Of a stretch of DNA of 36,727 nt, positions 1-7,323 are shown in pieces (the first letter of the stretch is position 1; the number at the start of each line of letters is the position of its first letter). The notes under the pieces were generated by a model. That model made no database searches. It was not told the origin of the DNA and saw nothing but the letters and a program-made list of their open reading frames with translations. Origin of the DNA: Candidatus Gastranaerophilales bacterium (GTDB lineage: Bacteria; Cyanobacteriota; Vampirovibrionia; Gastranaerophilales; Gastranaerophilaceae); assembly GCA_017560095.1 (NCBI GenBank), contig JAFYOU010000030.1, forward strand, positions 1 to 36,727, given 5' to 3'. A program made the position numbers and the translations under genes.

Positions 1-203
1 ATTATTATATATAAAGCGATGTCAAAATAGACGTAATAAAAAATATTCTTTATTGGTTGGTTTCAATTGTCCAACTTTTAAATTTAAAAATATTCTCCCA
101 TACTTTTATGAAATTATAATGTTTTCAAAACTAACTGTCAGACGTTTCAAATTTAATCGTCTATTTACATTATACACTATCGCTCTCTAAACTAAATAAA
201 AAA
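1..203. other. left-edge intergenic stretch, no gene seen
   Basis: No convincing ORF or RNA gene is visible. On the minus strand there is a TATAAT at 169-174 and a TTGACA at the far left (about 20-25), whose -10 partner would lie outside the window. A minus-strand gene may therefore start beyond the left edge, but this cannot be settled from what is here. Confidence 0.4.
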
Positions 204-290
204 CAGAGATGAAGGGATTCGAACCCTTGGCGGAGTCGCCCCCGCACAGTCGTTCCAGGACTGCACCTTAAACCACTCGGACACATCTCT
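204..290 (-). tRNA. tRNA-Ser (anticodon GGA)
   Basis: Read on the minus strand, this 87-nt stretch folds as a class II tRNA. The acceptor stem AGAGATG pairs with CATCTCT, followed by a G discriminator base. The D-arm begins TGTCCGAGTGG, the anticodon stem CAGTC/GACTG carries loop CTGGAAC, there is a long GC-rich variable arm, and the T-loop TTCGAAT sits in an AGGG/CCCT stem. The loop gives anticodon GGA, which reads UCC and UCU serine codons. The 3' CCA is not encoded (TTT follows) and must be added after transcription. The gene lies 23 nt downstream of the glycosyltransferase stop and may be co-transcribed with it. Confidence 0.95.
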
Positions 291-313
291 ATTGATTTTA
301 CTATATATCAAAT

Positions 314-1429
314 TTACTCTTGTGTAAACATTTCATCAATTTGAAGAGCTCTGTTTTTCCACAAATGTCTAGAATGAACTATTTTTTGCGCTTCCCGTGC
401 TTTCTCTATTCTCTCATTATCATTCAAAAGAAAATGCATTGCTTTTTCTTCTATATCTTCAAACGTAGCATGATTAAAATAACCAAAAGAATCACCGAAT
501 TCATTTTGCATAAAAGGAGTTGCGCTAACTAGACTAAAAACAGAAACACTTGAAGCATTTAAAATTCTTTCATGTAATCCACAATTCAAAACGCTAGCTT
601 GGCAATTTAAGGAAATTTTTGACTTATTCATAATTTTAATCGAATCCATTAAATCAAGACTTCCTTTGTATTCAACCTTTCCTTTTATATATTTTTTCCA
701 TAAATCATTTCCGTATACTTTAACATTTAAATTCGAAAGCGCATGAATCATTTTAATCTTTTGTTTTTGCTCGACAATTAAGCATACAATTTTATTTAAT
801 TGAGCATAGTCATTAATTTCTAAATCGAATTTACAAGCACTTTTAATTATATTAAAATTTTCCCAAAAAGTTGTATTTGGTCTTTTGAGCATCATATCGA
901 TCATTTCGTTTATAATGCCATACAAAAGCTTATTTCCCATATATTCTTCTAAAATTTTTTCATAATCGTACAAGGATGAAAAGAAAACTATATCTATATC
1001 TTTTTCATTTTTTTCTTCTTTCCATAAATTTTTATCGGTCGCATGAAGCATTCTAATTACGTTTAAGTTTGGCATATATTTTTTACTTGCTTCAAAATCA
1101 GAAGAAGAAACGTTTAATAATGCAAAATTATCAAAGCTTTCACATTGTTTAAAAATTTCGAAATTTTGCCCAAAAATTGTATCAACATTCCAAATTAAAT
1201 TAAATTTGGGCGAATTTAAATTAGTTTTCCAATGTGGCAAACCAGCCAAATTAAAACCAACCGCAACATCGTAATCTAATTTCTTTTCAAGGCATTCATC
1301 ATATGCAAAAGCCGATACACCAAGTTCTTTAAATCCTTTTAATAATCCTCTTGAAAAAGAAGCTAACACATTATAGATACCACCTTTTTGATAATCACCA
1401 TCGTATATGGCATATTTTATGTTTTTCAA
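314..1429 (-). CDS. CgeB-like glycosyltransferase (GT-B type)
   Basis: This is a 371-aa protein with no signal peptide or membrane segment, probably a cytoplasmic or peripheral sugar transferase. The C-terminal third (about residues 255-365) resembles the glycosyl-transferases-group-1 / CgeB-type domain: a stretch ISLNCQASVLNCGLHERILNA, then a sugar-loop-like segment, then a helical tail with HFLLNDNERIEKAREA and HSRHLWKNR. That arrangement (bad-luck loop, N.eR..ia..a, H.w..R) is what I recognise from CgeB-like and flagellin- or spore-associated transferases. The N-terminal half is only weakly family-like. The ATG lies 2 nt after the mazG stop, so the two genes are almost certainly one transcript. 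The sugar and acceptor are unknown. Its surface role is inferred from other glycan genes in the window. Confidence 0.65.
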   Translation of the reverse strand: MKNIKYAIYDGDYQKGGIYNVLASFSRGLLKGFKELGVSAFAYDECLEKKLDYDVAVGFNLAGLPHWKTNLNSPKFNLIWNVDTIFGQNFEIFKQCESFDNFALLNVSSSDFEASKKYMPNLNVIRMLHATDKNLWKEEKNEKDIDIVFFSSLYDYEKILEEYMGNKLLYGIINEMIDMMLKRPNTTFWENFNIIKSACKFDLEINDYAQLNKIVCLIVEQKQKIKMIHALSNLNVKVYGNDLWKKYIKGKVEYKGSLDLMDSIKIMNKSKISLNCQASVLNCGLHERILNASSVSVFSLVSATPFMQNEFGDSFGYFNHATFEDIEEKAMHFLLNDNERIEKAREAQKIVHSRHLWKNRALQIDEMFTQE

Positions 1430-1431
1430 TT

Positions 1432-2190
1432 TTAATCCTCATTTTTTGTTAATTCTTTAGCTTTGCGCCAATATTTATCATATTCTTCAAAAGTCAATTC
1501 ATTTAAAGGTTTATCGCATAACTCTTCAAGCTTATTAAACCTTTTTGTAAATTTTTGATTTGCTTTTGATAGCGCAAGCTCTGGGTCAATTTTATTCCAT
1601 CTTGCAATATTAACAAGTGCAAACAAAATATCACCAAATTCATCTTCTTTTTCATCAAATGTAGATGCTTCTTTAAATTCTTTAATTTCAGAATAAAAGC
1701 AATTAAGCAATTGTTCATAATTTTGCCATTCAAAACCAACTCTAACTGCTTTTTTAGATATTTTCATTGCTTTTAATAATGCAGGTAATTTTGGAATTCC
1801 ATCGAGTGTTCTTTTTCTATCTTTCTTTTCTTTAAGTTTTAATTTTTCCCAATTAGCAAGAATTTCTTTAGTATCATTTGTTTTTTTATCACCAAAAACA
1901 TGGGGATGACGATGAATTAATTTATCGTTTAACATTTTTGCAACATCTTGAATATCAAAATGCCCGTTATCTTTTGCAATTTGAGAATGTAAAACAACTT
2001 GCAACAAAACATCGCCAAGTTCTTCTTTAATATGCTCGGGATTATTTTCATCAATTGCTTCAGCAGCTTCATAAGCCTCTTCAAGCATGTTTTGACGTAT
2101 TGTTTGATGAGTTTGCTGTCTATCCCACTCGCAACCTTCAGGCGAGCGCAAAATTTCAATGGTTTTAATTAATTCTTCTAAATAATTCAT
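1432..2190 (-). CDS. mazG: nucleoside triphosphate pyrophosphohydrolase MazG
   Basis: This 252-aa protein (E. coli MazG is about 263 aa) would hydrolyse NTPs and dNTPs to NMP plus pyrophosphate, a house-cleaning activity on non-canonical nucleotides. It has both MazG repeats. The first opens with SPEGCEWDRQQTHQTIRQN and contains the metal-binding EE..E / EELGDVLLQ helices. The linker carries the family motif RHPHVFGD. The second repeat contains KEDEFGDILFALVNIARW with the matching E..D metal ligands. The ATG at 2190 has no Shine-Dalgarno sequence. An extended -10 element (TGATATTAT) ends 6 nt before it, suggesting a leaderless transcript. The downstream glycosyltransferase follows after 2 nt. 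Family assignment is firm. Confidence 0.95.
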   Translation of the reverse strand: MNYLEELIKTIEILRSPEGCEWDRQQTHQTIRQNMLEEAYEAAEAIDENNPEHIKEELGDVLLQVVLHSQIAKDNGHFDIQDVAKMLNDKLIHRHPHVFGDKKTNDTKEILANWEKLKLKEKKDRKRTLDGIPKLPALLKAMKISKKAVRVGFEWQNYEQLLNCFYSEIKEFKEASTFDEKEDEFGDILFALVNIARWNKIDPELALSKANQKFTKRFNKLEELCDKPLNELTFEEYDKYWRKAKELTKNED

Positions 2191-2196
2191 AATTTT

Positions 2197-2225
2197 ATAA
2201 TATCACAAGACTGCTCAATTGTTAC
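2197..2225 (-). promoter_or_regulatory. mazG promoter, predicted leaderless
   Basis: On the minus strand TATTAT (2197-2202), preceded by TGA (extended -10), ends 6 nt before the mazG ATG. GTAACA at 2220-2225 is a partial -35 at 17-nt spacing. A start about 7 nt past the -10 would coincide with the ATG. No SD is present. The transporter gene at 2286 diverges from this region. Confidence 0.5.
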
Positions 2226-2285
2226 TTTACTTAACCTATCTTTCAGATAGAATAGTACAGTATTATAGTTTTAATAGAGGAAAAT

Positions 2286-3605
2286 ATGGAACATTTACAC
2301 GCATTAGTTTCTCAAAATGCAATAATGGTTTCAACAATAATTTTAATTGTTGCATATGTTTTTATTGCTTGGGAAAAGATTTCTAAAGTAACAGTTGCTC
2401 TTTTGGGCGGTTCTTTAACTTTATTCTTAGGCTTATTAGCAACAGAAAAAACACACGAAAATTTAGCTCAATATTTTACATCATTCATTGATTTTAATGT
2501 AATTTTTTTACTTGTTTCAATGATGATTGTAGTTCATATCGCAGCTCAATCAGGCATGTTTACTTGGTTAGCTAATGAAATTTTAAAGAAAACAAAAGGT
2601 AAACCAAAATTAGTTTTAGTTGCTCTTGCAATTTTTACTGCAGTTGCTTCAGCATTCTTAGATAATGTTACAACTGTTATTCTTGTTATGCCAATAACTT
2701 TTGCAGCTTGCAAATTATTAGACATCAACCCAATTCCATTTTTAATTACTGAAGTTTTTTGTTCAAACATCGGCGGTACTGCAACTTTAATTGGCGACCC
2801 TCCAAATATCATTATTGGCTCTGCCGCAGGCTTATCATTTATGGATTTTGTTAGAGAATTAACACTTCCTGTATGCTTTATAATGCTTATAGTTGTTACA
2901 TTATTAGTATTTATTTACAGAAAAGATTTAAAATCATCTCCAGAAAAAATGGAACTTGTTTCTCAAATCGATAACTCCGGAACAATTACAGATAAAAAAT
3001 TAGCTATTAGAGCTGGAATCGTTTTAGGTCTTGTTGTTCTTGGTTTTGTAACACATGATATTACCCACATTCCAACATTTTTAGTTGCAATGATGGGTGC
3101 AGCATTTTTAATGATTTTTGAAAAACCAGAAAAAATCTTAGTTGAAGTTGAATGGAACACAATCTTCTTCTTTGTTGGTTTATTTATTATCATTGGCGGT
3201 TTTGAACATGCTGGCGGTATTGAAATTATGGCTAATTGGCTATTAGAAGTTACAAAAGGTTCTCAAGAAGCAACTTCTATGTTAATTCTTTGGGCTTCAG
3301 GTATTTTATCAGGTATTATCGATAACATTCCATACACTGCAACAATGGCACCTATGATAGCTTCAATTGAAGTAATCAAAGGAGCTGAATATGTTACACC
3401 TCTTTGGTGGTCATTGGCACTAGGCGCATGTTTAGGTGGAAATATGACAATGATTGGTGCTGCAGCAAATGTTATTGTTACAGAAAATGCACACAAAGCA
3501 GGTCATAAAATTTCATTTATGTATTTTCTAAAATACGGTATTATTGTTACTATGATATCTTTAGCTATATCAACAGTTTATGTATATTTTAGATATTTAA
3601 AATAA
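2286..3605 (+). CDS. ArsB/NhaD-family ion transporter
   Basis: This 439-aa, very hydrophobic inner-membrane protein has roughly 11-12 membrane spans over its whole length. Membership of the ion-transporter superfamily (ArsB, NhaD, SLC13/P-permease relatives) is shown by the paired re-entrant motifs. The first half has FLDNVTTVILVMPIT and SNIGGTATLIGDPPNIIIG. The second half repeats this as GIIDNIPYTATMAPMI and CLGGNMTMIGAAANVIV. The two-fold pseudo-repeat is typical of the superfamily. The GDPPN signature favours the Na+/H+ antiporter NhaD or arsenite-pump side of the family, but the ion cannot be read from sequence and no ars genes adjoin it. The start has a good SD (GAGG, 6 nt before ATG). 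It diverges from mazG and is closed by the hairpin at 3638-3675. Confidence 0.85.
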   Translation: MEHLHALVSQNAIMVSTIILIVAYVFIAWEKISKVTVALLGGSLTLFLGLLATEKTHENLAQYFTSFIDFNVIFLLVSMMIVVHIAAQSGMFTWLANEILKKTKGKPKLVLVALAIFTAVASAFLDNVTTVILVMPITFAACKLLDINPIPFLITEVFCSNIGGTATLIGDPPNIIIGSAAGLSFMDFVRELTLPVCFIMLIVVTLLVFIYRKDLKSSPEKMELVSQIDNSGTITDKKLAIRAGIVLGLVVLGFVTHDITHIPTFLVAMMGAAFLMIFEKPEKILVEVEWNTIFFFVGLFIIIGGFEHAGGIEIMANWLLEVTKGSQEATSMLILWASGILSGIIDNIPYTATMAPMIASIEVIKGAEYVTPLWWSLALGACLGGNMTMIGAAANVIVTENAHKAGHKISFMYFLKYGIIVTMISLAISTVYVYFRYLK

Positions 3606-3637
3606 GTAAAAATCGTTACTTAATATCAAAATAATAT

Positions 3638-3675
3638 TTTAAAAGCTCTACATCACAATATGTAGAGCTTTTAAA
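3638..3675 (+). terminator. rho-independent terminator after the transporter
   Basis: AAAAGCTCTACAT (3641-3653) and ATGTAGAGCTTTT (3660-3672) form a perfect 13-bp stem with loop CACAAT, extendable by three A-T pairs. The right arm ends in TTTT. It separates the transporter from the EF-hand fragment. Confidence 0.85.
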
Positions 3676-3682
3676 TAATTAA

Positions 3683-3820
3683 ACCATAAAAGAAGAACTT
3701 CTTGAAGCTGACGCAGAATTAGATACAAATGGAGATGGTTTATTTTCAAGAGACGAATTTAATGCTTCAATCGTAAACTTTATTCTTACAGAAAAAGAAA
3801 CAGCAGAAGCGGAAGAATAA
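3683..3820 (+). pseudogene. orphan EF-hand fragment (likely gene remnant)
   Basis: An open frame of 45 codons ends with TAA at 3818-3820. It encodes a canonical 12-residue EF-hand loop at 3722-3757 (DTNGDGLFSRDE: Asp1, Asn3, Asp5, Gly6, Ser9, Glu12), flanked by the expected amphipathic helices (KEELLEADAEL before, FNASIVNFILTEKE after). The frame is closed upstream by TAA at 3680-3682 and has no ATG, GTG or TTG start before the loop; only an ATA at 3686 is available. It also begins immediately after a strong terminator. The simplest reading is the C-terminal EF-hand of a lost calcium-binding protein. Use of ATA as a rare start codon is the alternative. Confidence 0.6.
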
Positions 3821-3838
3821 AACATAAAACAAAGATTT

Positions 3839-3871
3839 AAAACCCTCTTGCTTAATTCACAAGAGGGTTTT
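3839..3871. terminator. bidirectional terminator
   Basis: AAAACCCTCTTG (3839-3850) pairs perfectly with CAAGAGGGTTTT (3860-3871) across a 9-nt loop. A-tracts on the left and T-tracts on the right let it serve both the plus-strand remnant and the minus-strand gene whose stop is at 3874. Confidence 0.85.
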
Positions 3872-3873
3872 AA

Positions 3874-4401
3874 TTATATTAACGCATCTAATTTTGGTTT
3901 AAATTCATTTGAAACTTGTATATTGGTTTCTTTCAAATTATCTCTTAAACACTCGACTTGTTGTTTGCACTGGCTTAATTGTACTCCAAGAGTATAATAA
4001 TTTTTATAAGCTTCCGTAGGTTCGTACTTATCAATATCTGCACCTAAGTGCTCTTTTGCAAACGCTAAAATCCCTTTAGTTACAGCGCGATTTATATAAT
4101 TACCTAATGCTATTTCAGGATATTCTATTTCACCAAGATCACATGGTTTACCATCTATTATAATTTGAAAATATTCATCAGCTGAGACATCCCCAGATGT
4201 TTTCTTTGGTTCTTTTGATTGAATTTCAAATGTATCAAATTCATCAGTTGCCATAATTGCTTCAACTGCATTTATAAAATTAATAGTTTGTCCGAATAAA
4301 CCTATCTGATTTGCTTGTTTGGCATTTTGAACAACTTGTCTATATGTTTCATTTTGAACTATTTGCGCGCTAAAACTTTGATTCGTATTATTTATTCTCA
4401 T
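3874..4401 (-). CDS. hypothetical protein (175 aa)
   Basis: I do not recognise this protein. It has no signal peptide and no membrane span. It is polar and mainly helical by eye. The N-terminus is low-complexity and Asn/Gln-rich (NNTNQSFSAQIVQNETYRQVVQNAKQ). A middle acidic segment (FEIQSKEPKKTSGDVSADEY) precedes a compact part with IIIDGKPCDLGEIEYPEIALGNYINRAV, and the C-terminal helices contain two Cys (CKQQVEC). The start at 4401 has a plausible SD (AGAGAG, about 7 nt upstream). It is transcribed away from ruvB and ends at a shared terminator, so it is a single-gene unit. The short N-terminal SFSA stretch recalls the beginning of the 704-aa protein at 35314. Confidence 0.7.
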   Translation of the reverse strand: MRINNTNQSFSAQIVQNETYRQVVQNAKQANQIGLFGQTINFINAVEAIMATDEFDTFEIQSKEPKKTSGDVSADEYFQIIIDGKPCDLGEIEYPEIALGNYINRAVTKGILAFAKEHLGADIDKYEPTEAYKNYYTLGVQLSQCKQQVECLRDNLKETNIQVSNEFKPKLDALI

Positions 4402-4470
4402 TTAAATCTCTCTTTCTTCAGTATTTATACCTAAAAAAACAGCTAAATAAAAATTTTTGTCTTTAAAAAT

Positions 4471-4499
4471 TTGTCTTAAAAAACTATCTAAACTATAAT
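4471..4499 (+). promoter_or_regulatory. ruvB promoter, predicted leaderless
   Basis: TTGTCT (4471-4476), a 17-nt spacer and a perfect TATAAT (4494-4499) end 6 nt before the ruvB ATG at 4506. The expected +1 falls on the A of ATG. There is no SD. This is the clearest example of the -10-to-ATG spacing seen repeatedly in the window. Confidence 0.7.
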
Positions 4500-4505
4500 T
4501 ATCTC

Positions 4506-5561
4506 ATGATTATTTCAGATAACGAGCAAAACAAACCAAAAGTAACCACCAATCCAGACTTAAGTAAAGAGTGCATGGAATGCGAAGAATGTTATGAAAA
4601 AAACATTCGTCCATTAACTTTTGACGATTATATCGGACAAAGCGCAATCAAAGAAACGCTTAAAATTTCTATCGAAGCTAGCAAAAAAAGAAATACTCAC
4701 CTTGACCACCTTCTTTTTTATGGCCCACCAGGATTGGGCAAAACTACGTTAGCTGGAATTATAGCTAATGAATTAAATACATCAATTAAAATAACTTCTG
4801 CTCCATCCATTGAGCGCCCAAGAGATATAATTGGAATTTTAATGCAAATGAAAGAGGGAGAAGTTTTATTTATTGATGAAATTCATCGCTTAAATAAAAT
4901 CGCAGAAGAAATACTTTATCCTGCTATGGAAGATTTTTCAATTGATTTAACCACAGGAAAATCTCAAAGCGTTAAAACAATGAGAATTCCAATTCCAAAA
5001 TTCACTTTAATTGGTGCAACAACAAAAGCCGGTTCTTTATCAGGCCCATTAAGAGATAGGTTTGGAATAATTCATAGATTAGAATTTTATACGTCAGAAG
5101 AATTGGCAACAATTGTTAAAAGAACAGCTAAAATCTTAGAATTTGATATCAGCGAAGATGGCGCAAGAATTATTGCTGAGCGTTCTCGTTGTACTCCAAG
5201 AATTGCAAATCGATTAGTAAAAAGATGTGCCGATTGGGCAATTGTTAAATCTAATGGAAAAATTACAGAATCAACCGCACTTGATGCACTTAATGCTTTA
5301 GAAATTGATGAACTAGGTTTAGATATTACAGATAGAGCGCTATTAAAACTAATGATTGAATCATTTGATGGTAGACCAGTCGGAATTGAAACACTAGCTG
5401 TTGCATTAGGCGAAGATATTCGAACAATCGAAGATGTTTATGAACCATATTTAATTCAAAAAGGCTTAATTGCACGTACTCCAAGAGGAAGAAAAGTGAC
5501 AAATTCCGCTTATAAGCATTTGGGCATTAAAAACACAAATTATCAATTAGATTTATTTTAA
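4506..5561 (+). CDS. ruvB: Holliday junction branch-migration helicase RuvB
   Basis: RuvB is the hexameric AAA+ motor that, with RuvA, drives branch migration during recombinational repair. The 351-aa length is normal. Visible elements are Walker A GPPGLGKT (residues 73-80), Walker B FIDEIH (D124, E125), the sensor-1 region GATTKAG (170-176), the arginine-finger segment PLRDRFG (from 181), sensor 2 in the CTPRIANRL segment, and the C-terminal winged helix ending QKGLIARTPRGR. The first 35 residues are unusual: they carry a Cys cluster at positions 23, 26 and 29 (CMECEEC) ahead of the standard RPLTFDDYIGQ start. The ATG at 4506 has no SD but sits 6 nt after a TATAAT. A start further in would remove the Cys cluster, but none has a better initiation signal. 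Confidence 0.97.
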   Translation: MIISDNEQNKPKVTTNPDLSKECMECEECYEKNIRPLTFDDYIGQSAIKETLKISIEASKKRNTHLDHLLFYGPPGLGKTTLAGIIANELNTSIKITSAPSIERPRDIIGILMQMKEGEVLFIDEIHRLNKIAEEILYPAMEDFSIDLTTGKSQSVKTMRIPIPKFTLIGATTKAGSLSGPLRDRFGIIHRLEFYTSEELATIVKRTAKILEFDISEDGARIIAERSRCTPRIANRLVKRCADWAIVKSNGKITESTALDALNALEIDELGLDITDRALLKLMIESFDGRPVGIETLAVALGEDIRTIEDVYEPYLIQKGLIARTPRGRKVTNSAYKHLGIKNTNYQLDLF

Positions 5562-5608
5562 ATTATAAAAAAATAATTAAGAAATCTTCTAAATTTAAAT
5601 TTTAGTTT

Positions 5609-5614
5609 TAAGAT
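5609..5614 (+). promoter_or_regulatory. candidate -10 of dnaJ-like gene, leaderless spacing
   Basis: TAAGAT ends 6 nt before the ATG at 5621, and no SD is present. The -35 region (CTTCTA area) is poor. The gene could alternatively be read through from ruvB 59 nt upstream, since no terminator is visible between them. Confidence 0.35.
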
Positions 5615-5620
5615 AATATT

Positions 5621-6658
5621 ATGAAATACAAAGACTATTATGAAACACTAGGCGTTTCAAGAAGCGCTACACAACAAGAAATAAAATCTGCTTTTAGAAA
5701 ATTAGCAAGAAAATTTCATCCTGATGTAAATAAATCATCAGATGCACAAGAAAAATTCAAAGATATAAATGAAGCTTACGAAGTTTTAGGAGATGAATCT
5801 AAAAGAAAAAGGTATGATCAATTAGGTTCAGCTTGGTCACAAGGAGCAGATTTTAATGTTCCACCAGGTTTTGAAGGCTTTAACTTTTCAAATTTTGCAG
5901 GTGCTCAAAGCGCAGGTGGTTTTTCAGATTTCTTCTCTGCAATTTTTGGAGATATGATGTCTTCTCAAATGAGTGGTGGACGAGGTTTTAATCAAGGCTT
6001 TTCATCTAGTGGATTCTCTGATTTTTCTCAATTTTCTCAGGGAGCTCAAAGAAGAAGTCAACAACAAAAACCGCAAAAAGAAGAATCTCTAGATATTATT
6101 CAAAATGTTAATTTAACAATTGATGATATTATAAACACCCCTAAAAAAACTGTGACTATTACAGCTTTTCAACAGTGCTCATCTTGCCATGGTTCTCGCC
6201 AAGGTTTTTGTTCAAATTGTTCAGGCACAGGAATTGAACGAGTTACAAAAAACATAACTTTTCAAGTTCCAAAATCTGTTAAAGATGGACAAAAAATTCG
6301 CCTTAAAGGTGAAGGCAAAAAAGATGCCTATGGAAGAATTGGAGATGTTTATTTAACGGTTAAAATTCAAGATAAAGAATACGAAATTGATGGTGCAAAT
6401 ATAATTAAAGATATTGAACTTCTACCATATGAAGCTGTTTTAGGTTGTGAAAAACAAATTAAGACTCCATCTGGAAATATCAAAATCAAATTCCCAGCAG
6501 GTATGTCATCAGGTAAAAAATTAAGAATAAAAGAAATGGGTTTACCTTCAAAAGAAGGGAAAGGAAATTTGGAAGCAAAAGTTAAAATTGTTATCCCATC
6601 CGAATTATCCAAAGAAGCACTTGAGCTTTATGAAAAATTAAAAAAAATTAATTCGTAA
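5621..6658 (+). CDS. DnaJ/Hsp40 co-chaperone with a reduced zinc centre
   Basis: This 345-aa J-domain protein stimulates Hsp70 (DnaK) ATPase and delivers substrates. The J domain (residues 5-68) has the HPD motif at 33-35 and the YDQLG end. A long Gly/Phe/Ser/Gln-rich region spans about 80-150. Two beta-barrel substrate-binding domains follow (about 155-340), with the family segment [16 protein letters not shown] and [21 protein letters not shown]. Between the strands sits a shortened zinc region: only two CxxC pairs (C186/C189 and C197/C200) instead of the four CxxCxGxG of DnaJ. It can thus bind one zinc at most and is intermediate between DnaJ (type I) and CbpA (type II). A second, canonical DnaJ may exist elsewhere. 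The start has no SD. Confidence 0.9.
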   Translation: MKYKDYYETLGVSRSATQQEIKSAFRKLARKFHPDVNKSSDAQEKFKDINEAYEVLGDESKRKRYDQLGSAWSQGADFNVPPGFEGFNFSNFAGAQSAGGFSDFFSAIFGDMMSSQMSGGRGFNQGFSSSGFSDFSQFSQGAQRRSQQQKPQKEESLDIIQNVNLTIDDIINTPKKTVTITAFQQCSSCHGSRQGFCSNCSGTGIERVTKNITFQVPKSVKDGQKIRLKGEGKKDAYGRIGDVYLTVKIQDKEYEIDGANIIKDIELLPYEAVLGCEKQIKTPSGNIKIKFPAGMSSGKKLRIKEMGLPSKEGKGNLEAKVKIVIPSELSKEALELYEKLKKINS

Positions 6659-6702
6659 TATTTGTTTACAAATCAATACAAACAAGCAATTTCTTAAAAT
6701 AG

Positions 6703-6744
6703 ATATCCTTTATATATACAAGAGAGATATATATTGAAAGGATA
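6703..6744 (+). promoter_or_regulatory. 5' hairpin enclosing the Shine-Dalgarno
   Basis: ATATCCTTTATATATA (6703-6718) pairs with TATATATTGAAAGGATAT (6727-6744), leaving a 2-nt bulge and an 8-nt loop. The right arm contains the only SD-like sequence, AAAGGA (6737-6742), 10 nt before the ATG at 6753. When folded the SD is paired with TCCTTT. This could act as a temperature- or factor-dependent translation switch. The arm lacks a T-tract, so it is not an obvious terminator. Confidence 0.5.
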
Positions 6745-6752
6745 TTAATTAT

Positions 6753-7172
6753 ATGAGTTGTCCACCTGGCGTATGTTACACCTGCAATCAACCAACAAAT
6801 ATTATTGGAATAGATAAAAATAATAATATTAATTATGAATCAAGAAGCGATAATAACAAACACACATATGAAATATTTGATTTTGATTCAAACGGCGCAA
6901 CAGATTACGAAAGAAGATGGTACAATGGAGAAATATGCGAAGAGCATTTCTTCAATAATGATCCAAAAAATAATGAAGAATATGCAACAACACTAAATGA
7001 AACCACTTTTTGCAGAAGCTCGGGGCATAGTTTCTTTGAAAAATTTTTAAGTATTCTAAGTTTTGGATTATTTGACCCACATAAAAATTGCGAAAATGAC
7101 ATACAAGAAGCACGAGAACAAGCAGATAATTTTGAAACAACAAAATATACAATAAACCCAATATCAGAATAA
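6753..7172 (+). CDS. small Cys- and Asp/Asn-rich hypothetical protein
   Basis: I do not recognise a family for this 139-aa protein. It has six Cys residues (3, 8, 11, 62, 87, 113), three of them clustered at the start (SCPPGVCYTC), which could bind a metal. Two calcium-loop-like stretches lie at residues 21-29 (DKNNNINYE) and 43-53 (DFDSNGATDYE). They follow the DxDxNGxxD pattern of short beta-type calcium motifs rather than full EF-hands, because the Glu12 position is Arg in the second. A hydrophobic stretch FFEKFLSILSFGLF (94-107) may be amphipathic. There is no N-terminal signal peptide. The SD (AAAGGA) lies within a hairpin, and the gene stands alone between dnaJ-like and vkor genes. Confidence 0.7.
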   Translation: MSCPPGVCYTCNQPTNIIGIDKNNNINYESRSDNNKHTYEIFDFDSNGATDYERRWYNGEICEEHFFNNDPKNNEEYATTLNETTFCRSSGHSFFEKFLSILSFGLFDPHKNCENDIQEAREQADNFETTKYTINPISE

Positions 7173-7198
7173 ACTTTTATAATATAAAAATATAAAGG

Positions 7199-7225
7199 CG
7201 CTGAAACCAATTTTTTAGCGTCTTA
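7199..7225 (+). terminator. weak terminator candidate after the 6753 gene
   Basis: GGCGCT and AGCGTC (one G-U pair) flank a 14-nt loop that ends in six T residues. The stem is short and the T-run is in the loop, so this is a tentative call. Confidence 0.25.
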
Positions 7226-7272
7226 TTACAAACTTCCATTTTCTTATACTTTCGTCTATTATTATATAATTA

Positions 7273-7307
7273 AGACAGTTGTATAATAAACGCATAGGTG
7301 ACTGTCT
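7273..7307 (+). promoter_or_regulatory. promoter -10 inside a perfect inverted repeat
   Basis: TATAAT (7282-7287) is a good -10; the matching -35 (TTATTA at 7259) is poor. It is bracketed by AGACAGT (7273-7279) and ACTGTCT (7301-7307), a perfect 7-nt inverted repeat with centres 28 nt apart. The arrangement fits an operator for a dimeric regulator as well as a leader hairpin just upstream of the SD of the vkor gene. Confidence 0.4.
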
Positions 7308-7323
7308 AATAGAGGAAAGCAAG

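Noticed and set aside
7279-7323. 15-codon upstream extension of the VKOR-DsbA protein
   Set aside because: It overlaps the -10 and inverted repeat and has no SD; the ATG at 7324 has a good SD and begins the expected VKOR N-terminus.
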